A stretch of DNA of 64,000 nt. Origin: Polytrichum commune. Its lineage: Eukaryota > Streptophyta > Polytrichopsida > Polytrichales > Polytrichaceae. The stretch is from assembly GCA_950295325.1 (NCBI GenBank), contig OX485807.1:49816440-49880439 (forward strand), given 5' to 3'. This document shows, one piece after another, positions 22,050-32,699 of the stretch. The notes beneath the pieces were generated by a model. It saw only the letters and a program-made list of their open reading frames with translations, had not been told where the DNA came from and ran no database searches. The translations under genes and the position numbers were made by a program. Position 1 is the stretch's first letter. The number at the start of each line of letters is the position of its first letter.

Positions 22050-25000
22050 CTAAGGAAGAAATAGATGCATCAAGAGATCATAGGAAACAATTGTGGGAAA
22101 GAGGAAGAAGTTAGATGCAACCATTTTTAGGAGTTAAAGGAGGTTCAAATGTGTCTACAAAGGGCAAATTTGATACCGCTTTAGGATGGTTCTCACTCAA
22201 TCGTGATAGGGAGTTTCTTACATTGACAAAATATATTTGGGAAATTTCCTATTGAAAATCTCGACCTCATTCACCATCCACCTCCACATTCAATACCTCC
22301 TCATCTCTTCGAGTAACCCTTATAATTAACGTGCAAGCCAACCCATAGTTAACACCTTATATACCACCTATGAACCCAAATATAATACCAATTTCAATAT
22401 GGCAACTAATCCACCGCCTAGGATAATTAGTGTAGTTAATCTACCTTGTTTCCAAGATAGACCATGAACATATGTTCATGTTCATGTTAAAAAAATTAGA
22501 TTGCGTGTGTTGCAAATAATGTCGTTGTTGATAAACTGGTGGAAGTAGTTGTTGCTACTTTGCAACAAAACATGTTTTTGTGGGGTTTTTTTTTGTCAAG
22601 CACCTTTCGTTGATTGGGATGCCCTCAAAAAATGCATTTGTATTACATTTCAGACCCTTGGGGTTTGAGTTCAATTTAATGATAAACTTGAGAACCATCC
22701 AAATGTGTATAAATGAAAGCGTTGATAGTTATTGGGGAAGGATGAGTGATATATTGTTGAGAATGGGTAATCACCACACTCCCGATAACTTCATGAGAAT
22801 CTCCATGATAGAACGTACACCGGCTACTAGAGAGGATGCATTTGCACTTGCAAAGGCATGGGAGGAGTCTTGAGTAAAGGATTGTTATGTTTTTCATAAT
22901 TATAATTATGACCTATAATTACACATTGCATAGTCAATCATTGATGTACCCAAGAGGTAATCGATCCAATGATTGATGCCATGCAATTCAATCATCCCAA
23001 TGCCAATTTGTTTGTTCCACCAAAGTTTATATTGAAACCCCAACCGGTTGTTCAAACCACTCAACAAGATTTAGCTTTGATGGATATCACTAAGAAGATA
23101 ACCGAATTAGAAGTGAAAGTCACTAAAGGTGCAAACAAACAACCACAAGTGACCGAGGAAAGAACTAACATATGGTGTAACAATTGTAAAGGTCATGGAC
23201 ACTTGTCAAATGAATGTCCAAGCCCAAAAAGAATATGGATTAAACGCACCTTTTGCAAAGGGAAATATTCTATCAAAGAGTGTTGTAATTTGAACAAGAG
23301 TCGCGTGGGTAATCAAGTAGAAACTAATCAATCACGACCTTGGCAACAAGGGCATGTTGATGAAGGGCCAAATGCAAGCTATAACCCTAAGAGGAATTTT
23401 AATCGGCAACCAATACCTATTAATTTTGAAAATACACCTAGTTGGGGAAATATGAATCAATTGCCTAATTGGAATGGTCCACTATATAACCGCATAATCC
23501 AAAATCATATGGCACCAATGTGGAATCAATTTGTAGTATGTTTCCCTTGTGGTGAGATAGGTCATTACATGGGAGACTATCCCAACCCCATGAAAATACA
23601 ACAATACATCACATTATGTGGAAATTGTAAAGAGGCATGACACCCCATAATAGAATGCACCCAACAACATGAGGGTCCACCATCTACGAGAGATTGGAAG
23701 AAGGGTATACATGTTACTATACAATAGGACGAGGAAAGAAACCACAATGTTCACCAAGTGCAATATTATGAGGCGCAAGGAGAGATTCCTATAGTAGAAA
23801 TTGTGAATGTTGTTACTACTAGATTCAAACAACCACTTGCGAAAGAAATATAACAAGATGGGTATAGAATTGAGAGGTTTAATGCTCAACGTAGCAATGA
23901 AAGAACAAGTTCCTTTGCATTTGTGCCCAAAAACACAAATTAATTAAAGACCCCAAAATTTTCCCTGCAATGTTAGTGCACACTAAAATATTACTGGAAA
24001 AGGAGCATTGAATCCACTATAGTATATACATTTAAGGAATCTAATCTTCCCTCTCCCTTACCAAGTATTAACCCTCGATCCAATTTTACACATGCTCAAC
24101 AAAGTCCTCAATATAGTAAAACCCCTTTTGTCCAAACTCATAAATTAACCACCAAACCATTGTCATCTAGATCACCAAGATCAATGGCATTCTCCAAAGA
24201 TAAATATGGCATTATCCTTAAACCCTAGGATAGTATGGAAGACCTAGGTCGATTAGAACCGACTCTAACCATGAAGCACCCCAACAGTGGTTGGCTATAG
24301 CACCCCAATGTCCTAGCTCCTTGAGTACTTCCATATATGCAAAAGGACTAAACCTACAAAAGTGCATGATATTACTATGAGTCGTGATCCAAGAGCCCCT
24401 ACAGTTGATGAATCATTGGAGGTGCTCTTATCCCTAGTGTCAATTTGATAAATGTTGAGGCAATGAATGAATTAAGAATAACTAACATAGTTTCAACTAC
24501 CATTATTTTGAAAATGGCGGACTATAGCAAATGAAACCATGAAGAGTGTTGGAACAAGTCCCGACTTTCATTGCTAACATTAAATATAAAGTAAATCGCG
24601 TTTTGTGTAAAACAATGGATACCCTCTTTTACATATCTCCTAGGGCGCATGTGGTTACTAGATGCGCATGCAAAAGAAGATTGGGGGAAGGGCACTCTCA
24701 CAATTGGAAGAGGGTCTAAGAAAGTCACATTACCTTTGTTTCCTACCCAATATCACGGTGAAACTCGTAATAATGGTACTAGATTTACCAAAGATGATGG
24801 ATATGAAACATAGAAGGAGACGACTGTGAGTGAATCCATTCACAAAGAAAACGTTAAATTATTTATATTCATCTCTTTGGGATTGGGAGAATATTTTTGT
24901 GCACTTGGTCAAGGAGATTTTAACCATGCTATTTTAGCATCGGAGAACACCATGCCAGTATAAGTAGTTGCCACCCACAAGTTGTCATCATATAATTCTT

Positions 25001-25200
25001 GATTCCCACATGTAGTTGACATGGTACATGGGCAAGATGAACTTAAACCCATGTATAAAGATGAGTCAAATGAGAAATGAGAAGCCTCAATGCTTGAAAT
25101 TGATAGAGGGCTTAAGAGTCATGTAGTCAAAGATGTGTGTATTCATATGGATTTGAGTGATGATGATACACCTCGTACTATCAGATTATATGAGAAGACC
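22050..25200 (+). mobile_element. LTR-retrotransposon remnant: gag and protease-like part, pol missing
   Basis: From about 22050 the + strand gives broken gag-like sequence, then an ORF at 22580-22873 and the nucleocapsid ORF at 22969-23640. Protein-like sequence with many stops continues to about 25190, including a possible protease segment (near 24420-24530, reading GGALIPSVNLINVEAMNELR, like the 'DGGAxxNLI' aspartic-protease site with the Asp lost). No RT, RNase H or integrase follows. The right side stops where MITE H1 begins (25204). No LTR was identified. Capsid/nucleocapsid and protease normally precede pol, so this is a 3'-truncated relic. Confidence 0.65.
22969..23640 (+). pseudogene. 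Gag nucleocapsid with multiple CCHC zinc knuckles
   Basis: The 223-codon ORF has one intact CCHC knuckle (C70-x2-C73-x4-H78-x4-C83). A second at about 93-105 has lost its first Cys and the His. A third is C191-x2-C194-x4-H199-x4-Y204, its last Cys replaced by Tyr. The start of a fourth (C217-x2-C220) is cut by a stop with His/Cys following in frame. Between them the chain is Asn/Pro/Trp-rich and basic. Knuckles bind the element's RNA during packaging. Up to four in a row is more than the usual one or two. Confidence 0.65.
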
Positions 25201-25203
25201 TCT

Positions 25204-25634
25204 AAGGCCATCCCAACACACCTCAAAACCATGTAGTGTGGTCACAGACCCTCAAGTGTAGTGTGAAGTCATATGTGACCGGGCCCTTAACCAAATGCTA
25301 TTTCAATAACTTTCTATTCATGTGGGCCCACACACATGATATAATAAAATAAATCAACGGTTGTGAGTGTTCGGAATGTCATAGTCTCCCGGTTCTGTGT
25401 TAGGCCTACTTCCAAGAAGTGGTTTTTGAAAATAATCCAAGTGACCATGAAACATGATCCATTTGATGCCATGTAGGAATCCATATAGATTTTACATCCA
25501 TCTTGCATTCACTTACTCCGTTGGTCCCTCAAGCATAGTGTGAAGTGAACTTGGACCGGTTCCGCCTTTTCCACCAGTGAGAGTGCTTGAAGTGTAATGG
25601 TCACATGCTCTCAGTCTTGTTTGTGAATTGGCTA
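25204..25634. mobile_element. PIF/Harbinger-like MITE, family H1, left-truncated
   Basis: Colinear with 13984-14406 (same orientation) from 'caacacacctcaaaaccatg' to the right end (tttgtgaattggct). It lacks about the first 65 bp. It marks the right limit of the gag-protease relic. Confidence 0.65.
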
Positions 25635-25814
25635 AGACCCATCCGCTCTTACAGAAGCCCAAATCACTCCAGTCCTCAATTTTGGCAAAGACTTTACATG
25701 CACCCTCACCTCAAGTCCCTGACATATCTTATGCTTGACAAAAGAAAACTAAAAAAACATGAAAACCCCACTCACCATACTTATGAGCGGGATCGAGCCC
25801 TTCCATGTGAGAAT

Positions 25815-25844
25815 ATCTCTCTCTCTCTCTCTATATATATATAT
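25815..25844. repeat. (CT)n(AT)n microsatellite
   Basis: About nine CT units followed directly by about six AT units. Confidence 0.85.
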
Positions 25845-25849
25845 GGTCA

Positions 25850-26460
25850 TTTGGCACATCCACCCAACTTTACCAACCTCACATGGATAGTATTTTGCTC
25901 CATGTGGAAGTTAGGTATTTAGGCTAACGTGTAAGAACGTCCAACGTGGGACTCCATTTTCTTTTGGATGACTATTTGCGTAGTCTTTGTACATTTTCAT
26001 AGAAAAAATAGTTGTTCATTTGGATTGGTTCATCTACAATTCTTAGAATATTGAAGAAACATGATTTGTTTGGAGAGATCTTTAGAAAATAACTAGGGAC
26101 ATGTTCACCATTGACCAAGGATCTTGAATCATGCCATATATTCAATATTGAATTGTGTCTATGTGTCAATCCTCACATATTGAAAAGACCACACCGTTTT
26201 GGATATTTTAAAGACTGAATTATTGTTCCTCCCAAACCATGTGATGAATCACCCCATGTAGTAACATCCACGTTAGGGTATCATCCAGCTTTGTACATTT
26301 AGTAATAAGATATTGAATAATGCCTTCGAGTTTATTGAGTCCCTCGAGTTTGAATTTGATTGTTGTCTTTCATGGCTAGGTGGCTATATTTCCATTTATA
26401 GTTTAGACACACAATTGTTCTAGCTATTCTCATTAGGTCTACTTAGGGGTATCTTGGTCA
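25850..26460. other. Intergenic stretch without a gene
   Basis: No gene seen. A short family G fragment (aaggtatgtgggcattatgtg) lies at its right edge, 26470-26560. Confidence 0.4.
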
Positions 26461-26564
26461 AAGGATCGGTAAGGTATGTGGGCATTATGTGATCACTCTT
26501 CTTAACCATGAAGATCTTAACTTTTATTTCAATTATGGCAAGGCTTGCAGTGGACTTGTAGTTA

Positions 26565-26829
26565 GGGCCACTTCACACATAGGACTGAAAGCCCACAACC
26601 ATTACACTTCAAGCACTCTCATTGGTGGAAAACGCGGAGCCGGACTAAGTTCACTTCACATTACGCTTGAGGCACCAACGGAGTAAGTGAATGCAAGATG
26701 GATGTAAAGTCTACATGGATTCCTACATGGCATCAAATGGATCATGTTTCATGGTCACTTGGACTATTTTTAAAATCACTTCTTGGAGGTAGGCCTAACA
26801 CATAACCGGGAGACCAAGGCACTCTGAAC
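26565..26829. mobile_element. PIF/Harbinger-like MITE, family H1, right-truncated
   Basis: Begins GGGCCACTTCACACAT after TTA (26562-26564). It is colinear with 6600 to about 6866 and stops at 'cactctgaac', losing the right half. It sits at the right edge of a family G fragment. Confidence 0.65.
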
Positions 26830-27256
26830 TGTCGTGTAAATAGCGATTGTGTGTCACTGCAACTCGAGTACCAACCACCACTAACAAATAAAACTAAAAC
26901 ACACATACACAACACACCTACACATGCCCCCCCCCTTTGCTGACTATGGAGCCCCGCCAAGCAACTAGGACCAACGCCATTGCAAAGGGCATGGATAATG
27001 AATAATTGCTCCGCAACCAACTAGGGTGGTGAATGTCATTCCAAGGATTTGTAGGTTGGGTGCAGTGGGAGCCCCATCCTTAATCACTTCTGATGTTTGG
27101 CCATCAGATTTCGAAGAATTAATTCCACCATCTTGCGTTCAATCACGTCTTTAAACCATAACTCCTCATTTTCCACTTGGGCATGCACAACACGGTGTAA
27201 ACCACACATGATCGTTGAGTAGGATTGCTCAAGGCACTAGGTACCAAAGATCCTCA

Positions 27257-27391
27257 ACAACGCGGACAACTCCATTGTCCAGATGATAGAGGAGTCAAAG
27301 GTGGCCTCATGCATGCCATGTGCCAACCATGTTGACGTTGATCACACAAGAGCATAGTAATTGCTCCTTTCTTCTCCCCACACGTAAAACA
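27257..27391 (-). pseudogene. PHD-like zinc finger at the C-terminus of the integrase region
   Basis: In the reading 27631-27254, ligands follow the C4HC3 pattern: C81-x2-C84-x11-C96-x2-R99-x4-H104-x2-C107-x14-C122-x2-C125. It has the typical Trp before the His (GWHMAC) and a Trp two residues before the last Cys pair (W-S-C-P-R-C). Seven of eight ligands remain; the fourth Cys is Arg (CGT, one transition from TGT). PHD fingers usually read histone H3 tails, so in an integrase it could guide insertion (inference). A stop follows directly after the last Cys. Confidence 0.7.
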
Positions 27392-27640
27392 TGGACGACC
27401 TTGTGGCATGACGGCCAATACAAGATGAACTATACCTTTGATGGATACATGATGTTGGGCACAATTTTTTGAATTTTCGCGATCTTCCTTGTCATCCTTG
27501 CCTTCCACCAACAACACACCATTTGGCAACACCTCCTTCGTCCGAAGGATAGTGCGCCCATCCTTCACATCCAATGTCGTAGGTGCCTCACGTTGGAGAT
27601 AAACATAATCCCTTTGTTGGAATCTCTGCAACTAAGGTCG
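27392..27640 (-). pseudogene. Integrase C-terminal domain
   Basis: The first 80 codons of the reading 27631-27254 (DYVYLQREAPTTLDV... EVLPNGVLLVEGKDDK) resemble the small beta-barrel C-terminal domain of Ty3-type integrases, in which a 'GDxVYL' strand is followed by short strands. It joins directly to the PHD-like finger. There is no chromodomain. Confidence 0.55.
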
Positions 27641-27759
27641 GTAAGCACACTGCGAATGCGTGCATAGCGCATTGTGTCACAGTTCTAAGCAATAAACAAA
27701 TTTTCCATAGCCACAGGCATGGCCCTTTGGAAGAATTGAGTCCGCTTTTGCAAACACTC

Positions 27760-28620
27760 TGCCTAAGCGTTTGGATCATCCAAGTCCACGACATGAGCTA
27801 GTTTTTCTTGAATAGAACTCGAGAGTACATGCTCACGTCCATATAATAATTGATATGGGTTGTAGGATGCCAAAGATGGATGCCTACTAAATGAATAGCC
27901 CGTAGCAATCCAAGGCAACATAAGGTCCCAATCCCGGTGGCTCTCCCGAAGTAATCCATACTTTCCCAAGCCACGCTTGGTTGTCTGAACAATGCGTTCA
28001 GCCAAGCCATCCGCCTCCGGATGATCCCGCAATGTAGTACGGTGATCTATAAGAGCCTTAGTGCACGACTTCTCAAGAAAACTGAGGAACTCCCTCCCCT
28101 AGTCTGTCAATACTTTAGCCGGTGCTCCAAAACGTGCCAACACATGATCTAAAAAGGCTGTTGTAACCAACTCTGCATAATTTTGGGATAGAGCGACAAG
28201 CTCAATCCACTTGCTAGAATGCTCCACCATCACCAACACGTAGTTTGCTCCAAGTGGTATGACAACCAACGGTCCTACAAAGTTCAATGACCAACGGTAG
28301 CCGAGTTCCATGATAGGTAAGGGTTAGAGTTGAGGTAACAAGGTGTTGAAGATAGACCTGACCCGGTCACAAATTTCACACCTCCCAACATAAGTAACAA
28401 CCTGTTGATACATGCCAGTCCACCAATATTGGCTACGCAGCATCGGATGTGTCCTACGTATGCCAAAATGGCCAAGTTCCTCATGCACTTGCTGCACCAA
28501 AGACGCCCTTTGATTTGGTCCAGAAACAATTCGCCTTGTCCCATTCAACCATAATTGAAATAACAAACCGTTCTTCCAATGGAACCTTGTTATTTGATGT
28601 CCAATCTTATCCTTTTTCAT
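27760..28620 (-). pseudogene. Integrase zinc-binding and catalytic core
   Basis: The reading 28620-28324 has the HHCC zinc module (H-x4-H, then about 29 residues to C-x2-C, in HEELGHFGIRRTH... GRCEICDRV). The reading 28311-28099 continues as the catalytic core: the first Asp of the DDE triad is Asn (SLNFVGPL), and the second is kept (VLTD). The third acidic residue lies in 28032-27763 (GLAERIVQTTKRGL). An in-frame stop near 28100 and the D-to-N change show it is dead. Confidence 0.8.
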
Positions 28621-28869
28621 CGCCGAGATAGACAGGGGAAAGGTCCTATGTTGAAGCTTATGGAATACTAGAAGACCCTCTCATATATCCGCAATAGCTT
28701 GAGGTCGATTAGTCTCATCATCCGCGCCATGTATCGGAACCTTAACAGTGAAGCCAGAAAACAATGTCAGGTAGGCAACTGCGTGCCACCTGCAACCGCC
28801 TCTTGATCACAATGCCCATGACCCTCGAGTCCAAGCGGCCGGGAAAGGGGGGGAGGGGGGTTTAAGGCT

Positions 28870-29680
28870 TTAAACCTTCAATGAACCTTAAGTGACCATG
28901 TCCTCACCCATAGGGCCAATTGAAATATTTTGGACATTGTCAATATGTCACCCCCCACTAACCTGGCTCTAGTAAAGTCCTCGTCCAAAATACTTGGATT
29001 GCATGAGAGTCCATTTGCATCCAAATTGGTAATATCAACATGGTGTACTACCTTAGAGTCGTACTCCTGGAGTGATCCACCTGGCGAGCTTACCAGTAAG
29101 CTTATCCGACTCAATGAGCCATTGCAGATGCTGATGGGTTAGTCACAAAAGTAAAGTGATGACCCTAGAGATATGGCCGGAAATGGGCAATAACCCACAC
29201 TGCCGCCAACGTTTCTCCCTCATAGGACGATTAATTGGCCTCTGCAGTATTGTTGCAGAGTCATCATTTTGAGTGAGAACTTCTTCTAAACCCAATAAAG
29301 TCCAGTCCATATGCAACTAGAAAAATTTGGATACATCAGGATGTCGAATCATTAGAGCCGCACCCAGTCTCTGTTTCAATGTCTCAAATGCTTACTGCTC
29401 CTTACGACCCCAAGTCCAAGGTTGATCCTTGCTCGTGAGAATGGTGAGAGGCTTGGCGATCAAGCTAAAATTCTTGACAAATCGACAATAATAATTTGCC
29501 AAGCCCAAGAAAGCATGAAGTCTCGGCACATCAACCAAAGTTGAAATCTTCCGCAAGGTGTTCACCTTAGCTTGCTACACCCCAAGACCTCTTAGAATAA
29601 TCATATGACCTAAATATGCGAGTCGGTCATGGAGAAATTTGCACTTGCCATGTGCAAGTGCAATTCCTATCGCTGCAACT
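28870..29680 (-). pseudogene. RT connection and RNase H region
   Basis: The - strand reads LAYLGHMI..., then FLGLANYYCRFVKNFSLIAKPL and DQPWTWG, which are the connection motifs between Ty3/gypsy RT and RNase H. Next come an LHMDWTLLGLEEVLTQND block (RNase H first Asp region) and, in 29114-28878, a KVVHHVDITNLDANGLSCNP tail matching the end of RNase H (NxxADxLSR in intact elements). Several stops and a deletion between 29100 and 29260 are visible. Confidence 0.75.
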
Positions 29681-30350
29681 GTTAAAAAACAACTTGCAGA
29701 TGTCTCACTTGCTCCTGTGGTATCTTCCAGAAGATGATTACGTCATCAATGTAACACTGAGAAAATGGCAAGCTAAAGAAGACATGGTCCATCACTCTCT
29801 GAAACTCAGCAAGTGCATTCTTCAGGCCAAATGGAAGAAACTTCCAATGGTATGGTTGATCATTCCCATCCTGATTAATTTCCCATAATGTAGTTTTCAC
29901 TCGATCTCCTGTAAGTAATGGGGGCTGGTGATAGCCAGATCTCAAGTCCAGTGTGCTAAAAACTCGAGAAAATCCTATGGCATTGAACAACTCCTCCGGG
30001 ATTGGCATGTGATATCCATCCAACTTGGTCTTCCGGTTAACTGGACGGTAATCCCTGCACGTCCACTTCTCCGTCCAATTGCCAAAGATATCATTCTTTG
30101 ATGGCATAACCATAGCACAAACATGCTAACTGTTGGAGATTTCAATCACCATTGCTACCAAGAGCTCTCGGCAACGAGCCTGGATGCCAATCCACTCGGA
30201 GACACTAATCTTATAAGGTCTCCGCAAAATAGGATGGTCATCTTCCAACTGAATGTGAATGGGTTTTCCTTTATAGCCTTCAAGATCTTGAAGGCTAAAA
30301 GCAAAACACTTATGGTTCAACAAATGAACGCTCATACCTTCCATTTCTTA
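29680..30350 (-). pseudogene. Ty3/gypsy reverse transcriptase
   Basis: The reading 30344-30126 contains HIQLEDDHPILRRPYKISVSE, the N-terminal RT block. 30113-29682 contains CRDYRPVNRKTKLDGYHMPIPE, FSTLDLRSGYHQ (first catalytic Asp), FLPFGLKNALAEFQRVMD and CYIDDVIIF (YIDD at codons 121-124, 29753-29742). The core motifs are intact, but the two halves are in different frames and separated by stops. Confidence 0.88.
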
Positions 30351-30452
30351 GCACCAATGAGATGAGGGCCTAATTCCAATGGCCAGTCATCAAAGTTTGT
30401 AGTCTCCCTCTCCACCAAAGGAGAACCATGCCACCTGATGCTAGCACGGATT

Positions 30453-30690
30453 CTAACGGCTACTCATAGAAGGCGGCATTAGCCATGCCCCGGCCTGAGT
30501 GCTAGCAGTAAAGTCTGATCTCTCTTCATCACCACCAACATGTGATGATGAAGCCACCACCGGAGGTAAAGAATAAAATGAAACCATTCGTGGGAATATC
30601 CGTTGTGCGTCAATTCTCTCAAATTCAGAAGCCAAAGCAATATAAACCCGTTGAGCTCGAAGCTCCTCCATCACCTACTGCTCAAATCAA
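30453..30690 (-). pseudogene. Linker between methyltransferase-like domain and RT
   Basis: The reading 30674-30453 (MEELRAQRVYIALASEFER...) is continuous, in order, with the methyltransferase-like block upstream and RT downstream. I recognise no domain; it is presumably polyprotein spacer. Confidence 0.45.
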
Positions 30691-30779
30691 AAGATTCGTT
30701 CGGTTTTTACAACCATGGCCTCAACTCCCTCCTTCATGGATGTGGATTGCCGTGACCCTTTACTGAAAACCTCTGCACC

Positions 30780-32080
30780 TAGAAACAACAATTGGTCACC
30801 ACGATGCCTTTGCAATGCAAGGCATAAACCAACAGTGCACACCATGGTGATAGGATTCATAGCTTGGCCCAACACGAATTGTTATTGGCTCTCAAAATGG
30901 CCATGAGCTACTGTGGTTCCAGTCAGCAATCCCATGTCACGCTCCCATTCATTGGCAATGGGCTCACAATGGGTTTTAGTGTAAGCATCTCACACCATAC
31001 TAGGCCCCCAATCGCGAAATGCAAATGACTATGGAAAAGTCATAAAGGTTGGGAGGCCCTCCGTGGTGGCCCACTTTGTTGACGAATGCAAATGGGGGTA
31101 AATCATCTCGAACAACTAGCAAAGAGGTCCGGTTTGGATCCAAGATGTCATCCATCTTTTGATTAGAAGGTGGAGACACTGTAAAAAAATTGCATCTAAA
31201 ATGGATAGTGGTGTGAGGTTGGTCCAAAGTCACCGAAGATGGTGGAAATATGAACCAAGTACTGCGGCATTCACAAAAATGGGATTCCCAAGATGTTGAC
31301 AAGCATGATGTATGCCCTCCAACACCTTATTCCGAGAGTCTCCCAACAACGGTACATTATTGAGTATGTACCTTGGAGGGGAAGGTTAGTGGACAGACCA
31401 CCACTGCATGAGCCGGATGAGGTCGCAGAAAAAACTAGACCTGAGATCCTCTAAACCTTGACATGCTCCAACACGTGAGTGGCCCTAGCATGCCCATCCC
31501 GCAATCACCAGATCCACGGGCCCCAACCTTCATAAGTTTGCCTCAATGATAAGTGTAACATCACGAAGGAAACGTGCGGAGCACCCACGAATGGCCTTCG
31601 GGTCTAATTGTTGTGGGTTGAACACCATCAACTGGTGGAAATTGTGACGAGCCACACGGGTGGACACAGAACTGTCATTTACATATACATATTGTCGAAC
31701 CGTGAGGCCAACATCCAACACGGCCGCCAATCTTGTCCCAATGGCCACAAACAATTCCACCAAAGTGATCCCCTCGTCTGGCGGACACCATGGAATGAAA
31801 TGTGCCAACGCCAATGGGATATCCGGCATGACTGGTGGTGTAGAATCTAGTGAGAGGTCAATGTCCTCACACCTCTGGAATAGCTTTGCGGAGTTGCGCC
31901 ATGAAGGAAGAGGAACCTTGGGATGGCGCACCAATGCACCCTTAGGTGTCATCTCCCATTGATCCTCAGTACTCCCCATGAATGCCAATGTTTCCTCTAA
32001 TAAGGCGAAACCACATGGCAATGCGTCAATAGTAGCTTTACATCCAAAACCATGGATAATGGTGCTATGGTCGCGGCTAC
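30780..32080 (-). pseudogene. Cytosine-5 DNA methyltransferase-like domain inside the retrotransposon
   Basis: Motif I: TLVELFVAIGTRLAAVL (31766-31716) followed by RQYVYVNDSS, the AdoMet-binding strand-loop (family FxGxG; here AIGT). Motif IV: LVIAGWAC then a stop, then GHSRVG (about 31515-31465); the catalytic Cys codon is kept, but the preceding Pro is Ala. Motif VI: NNVPLLGDSR (31361-31332), where the ENV Glu is Asn. Motif VIII-like: LGSYFHHLR then LWTNL near 31250-31200. Motif X-like: LGQAMNPITMV (30875 downward). The order and ~430-codon span match a C5-MTase, and stops and frameshifts make it a pseudogene. Its position, between protease-type sequence and RT, places it in the pol polyprotein. 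Confidence 0.82.
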
Positions 32081-32159
32081 CGGAAACACCACAAAAATAG
32101 CTCCCTTCTGCCGTCCCCAACCAACCAACATGGTCGGATCCACGCCTCCTCAGTCTAGT

Positions 32160-32435
32160 TGTCCAAACCAAAACCAACCAGGCGTTGTGTGTATGGTGAA
32201 TGAAACCAACATTTTGGTAGCCAGTCGGGCTGGGGGCAACGCTATTCAGGTTGCTCCCCAATGTATGATGATGAATTTGGGGGCACAACCAGTTATGATC
32301 GGCAAAAGGCTTGCCCAGAAATTACAGTTGACGGTTGATGACTTGGCTCCCTGCCCATTTACCATCGTTACATCCATTGGTCACGTGGAACATGCCACTA
32401 ATTATACTCGGCAGCCATTACAACTTAGCTAATGA
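32160..32435 (+). pseudogene. Retroviral-type aspartic protease fragment, inverted relative to the element
   Basis: The + strand reading 32052-32432 ends with MMMNLGAQPVMIGKRLAQKL, PCPFTIVTSIGHVEHAT and GYTRQ-like text. This resembles the pepsin-like 'DxGAxxxxI' flap-and-core of retroelement proteases with the catalytic Asp replaced by Asn (NLGA). The sequence just below 32190 reads on the - strand as the segment that should follow protease (GLDN, stop, TEEAWIRP), so a short piece has been flipped. The part of the + strand ORF before about codon 37 is therefore antisense. Confidence 0.6.
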
Positions 32436-32699
32436 GTGAAACATGTATGGATGAAAACCCCCTGGATGTGGTGTGGCCGCCGACGCCGCATATCGTGACA
32501 CCACATTAATAATGATCACCTTTAATTGTCCACAAGTGCTCAACCAAGTCATTGCCTAGTTGATAGTGAGAGTTTGTTTGTTGGATCACGAGCAATTGTT
32601 GTGCAAACCTATCAAACGAGAGGAATATTGGAACCAACAAATTATCTAGTTAAGTTTACATCGGTGCCACCCAACAATTTGGATTCTTCATTGAGTCTT

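Larger units (their letters stand above)
27200..32480 (-). mobile_element. Ty3/gypsy retrotransposon pol relic carrying a DNA methyltransferase-like domain and a PHD-like finger
   Basis: On the - strand the order is: a short block linked to the protease region (about 32190-32080), cytosine-5 DNA methyltransferase-like domain (32080-30780), linker, RT (30350-29680), RNase H (29680-28870), integrase zinc-binding and catalytic parts (28620-27760), integrase C-terminus, and a PHD-like finger (27391-27257). The protease itself lies on the + strand at 32190-32435, i.e. inverted. RT before integrase is the Ty3/gypsy order. All parts are broken by stops and frameshifts. No LTRs or gag belonging to it were found; the gag at 22-25 kb is on the other strand and looks unrelated. 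Confidence 0.85.

Noticed and set aside
28449-30906. Various + strand ORFs across the pol relic
   Set aside because: Antisense of RT, RNase H and integrase; only the - strand shows conserved motifs.
31608-31962. + strand ORFs of 80-100 codons
   Set aside because: Antisense readings of the MTase-like domain.
22050-32480. One single LTR element combining the 22-25 kb gag with the 27-32 kb pol
   Set aside because: The two parts are on opposite strands and separated by MITEs; the simplest reading is two unrelated relics.
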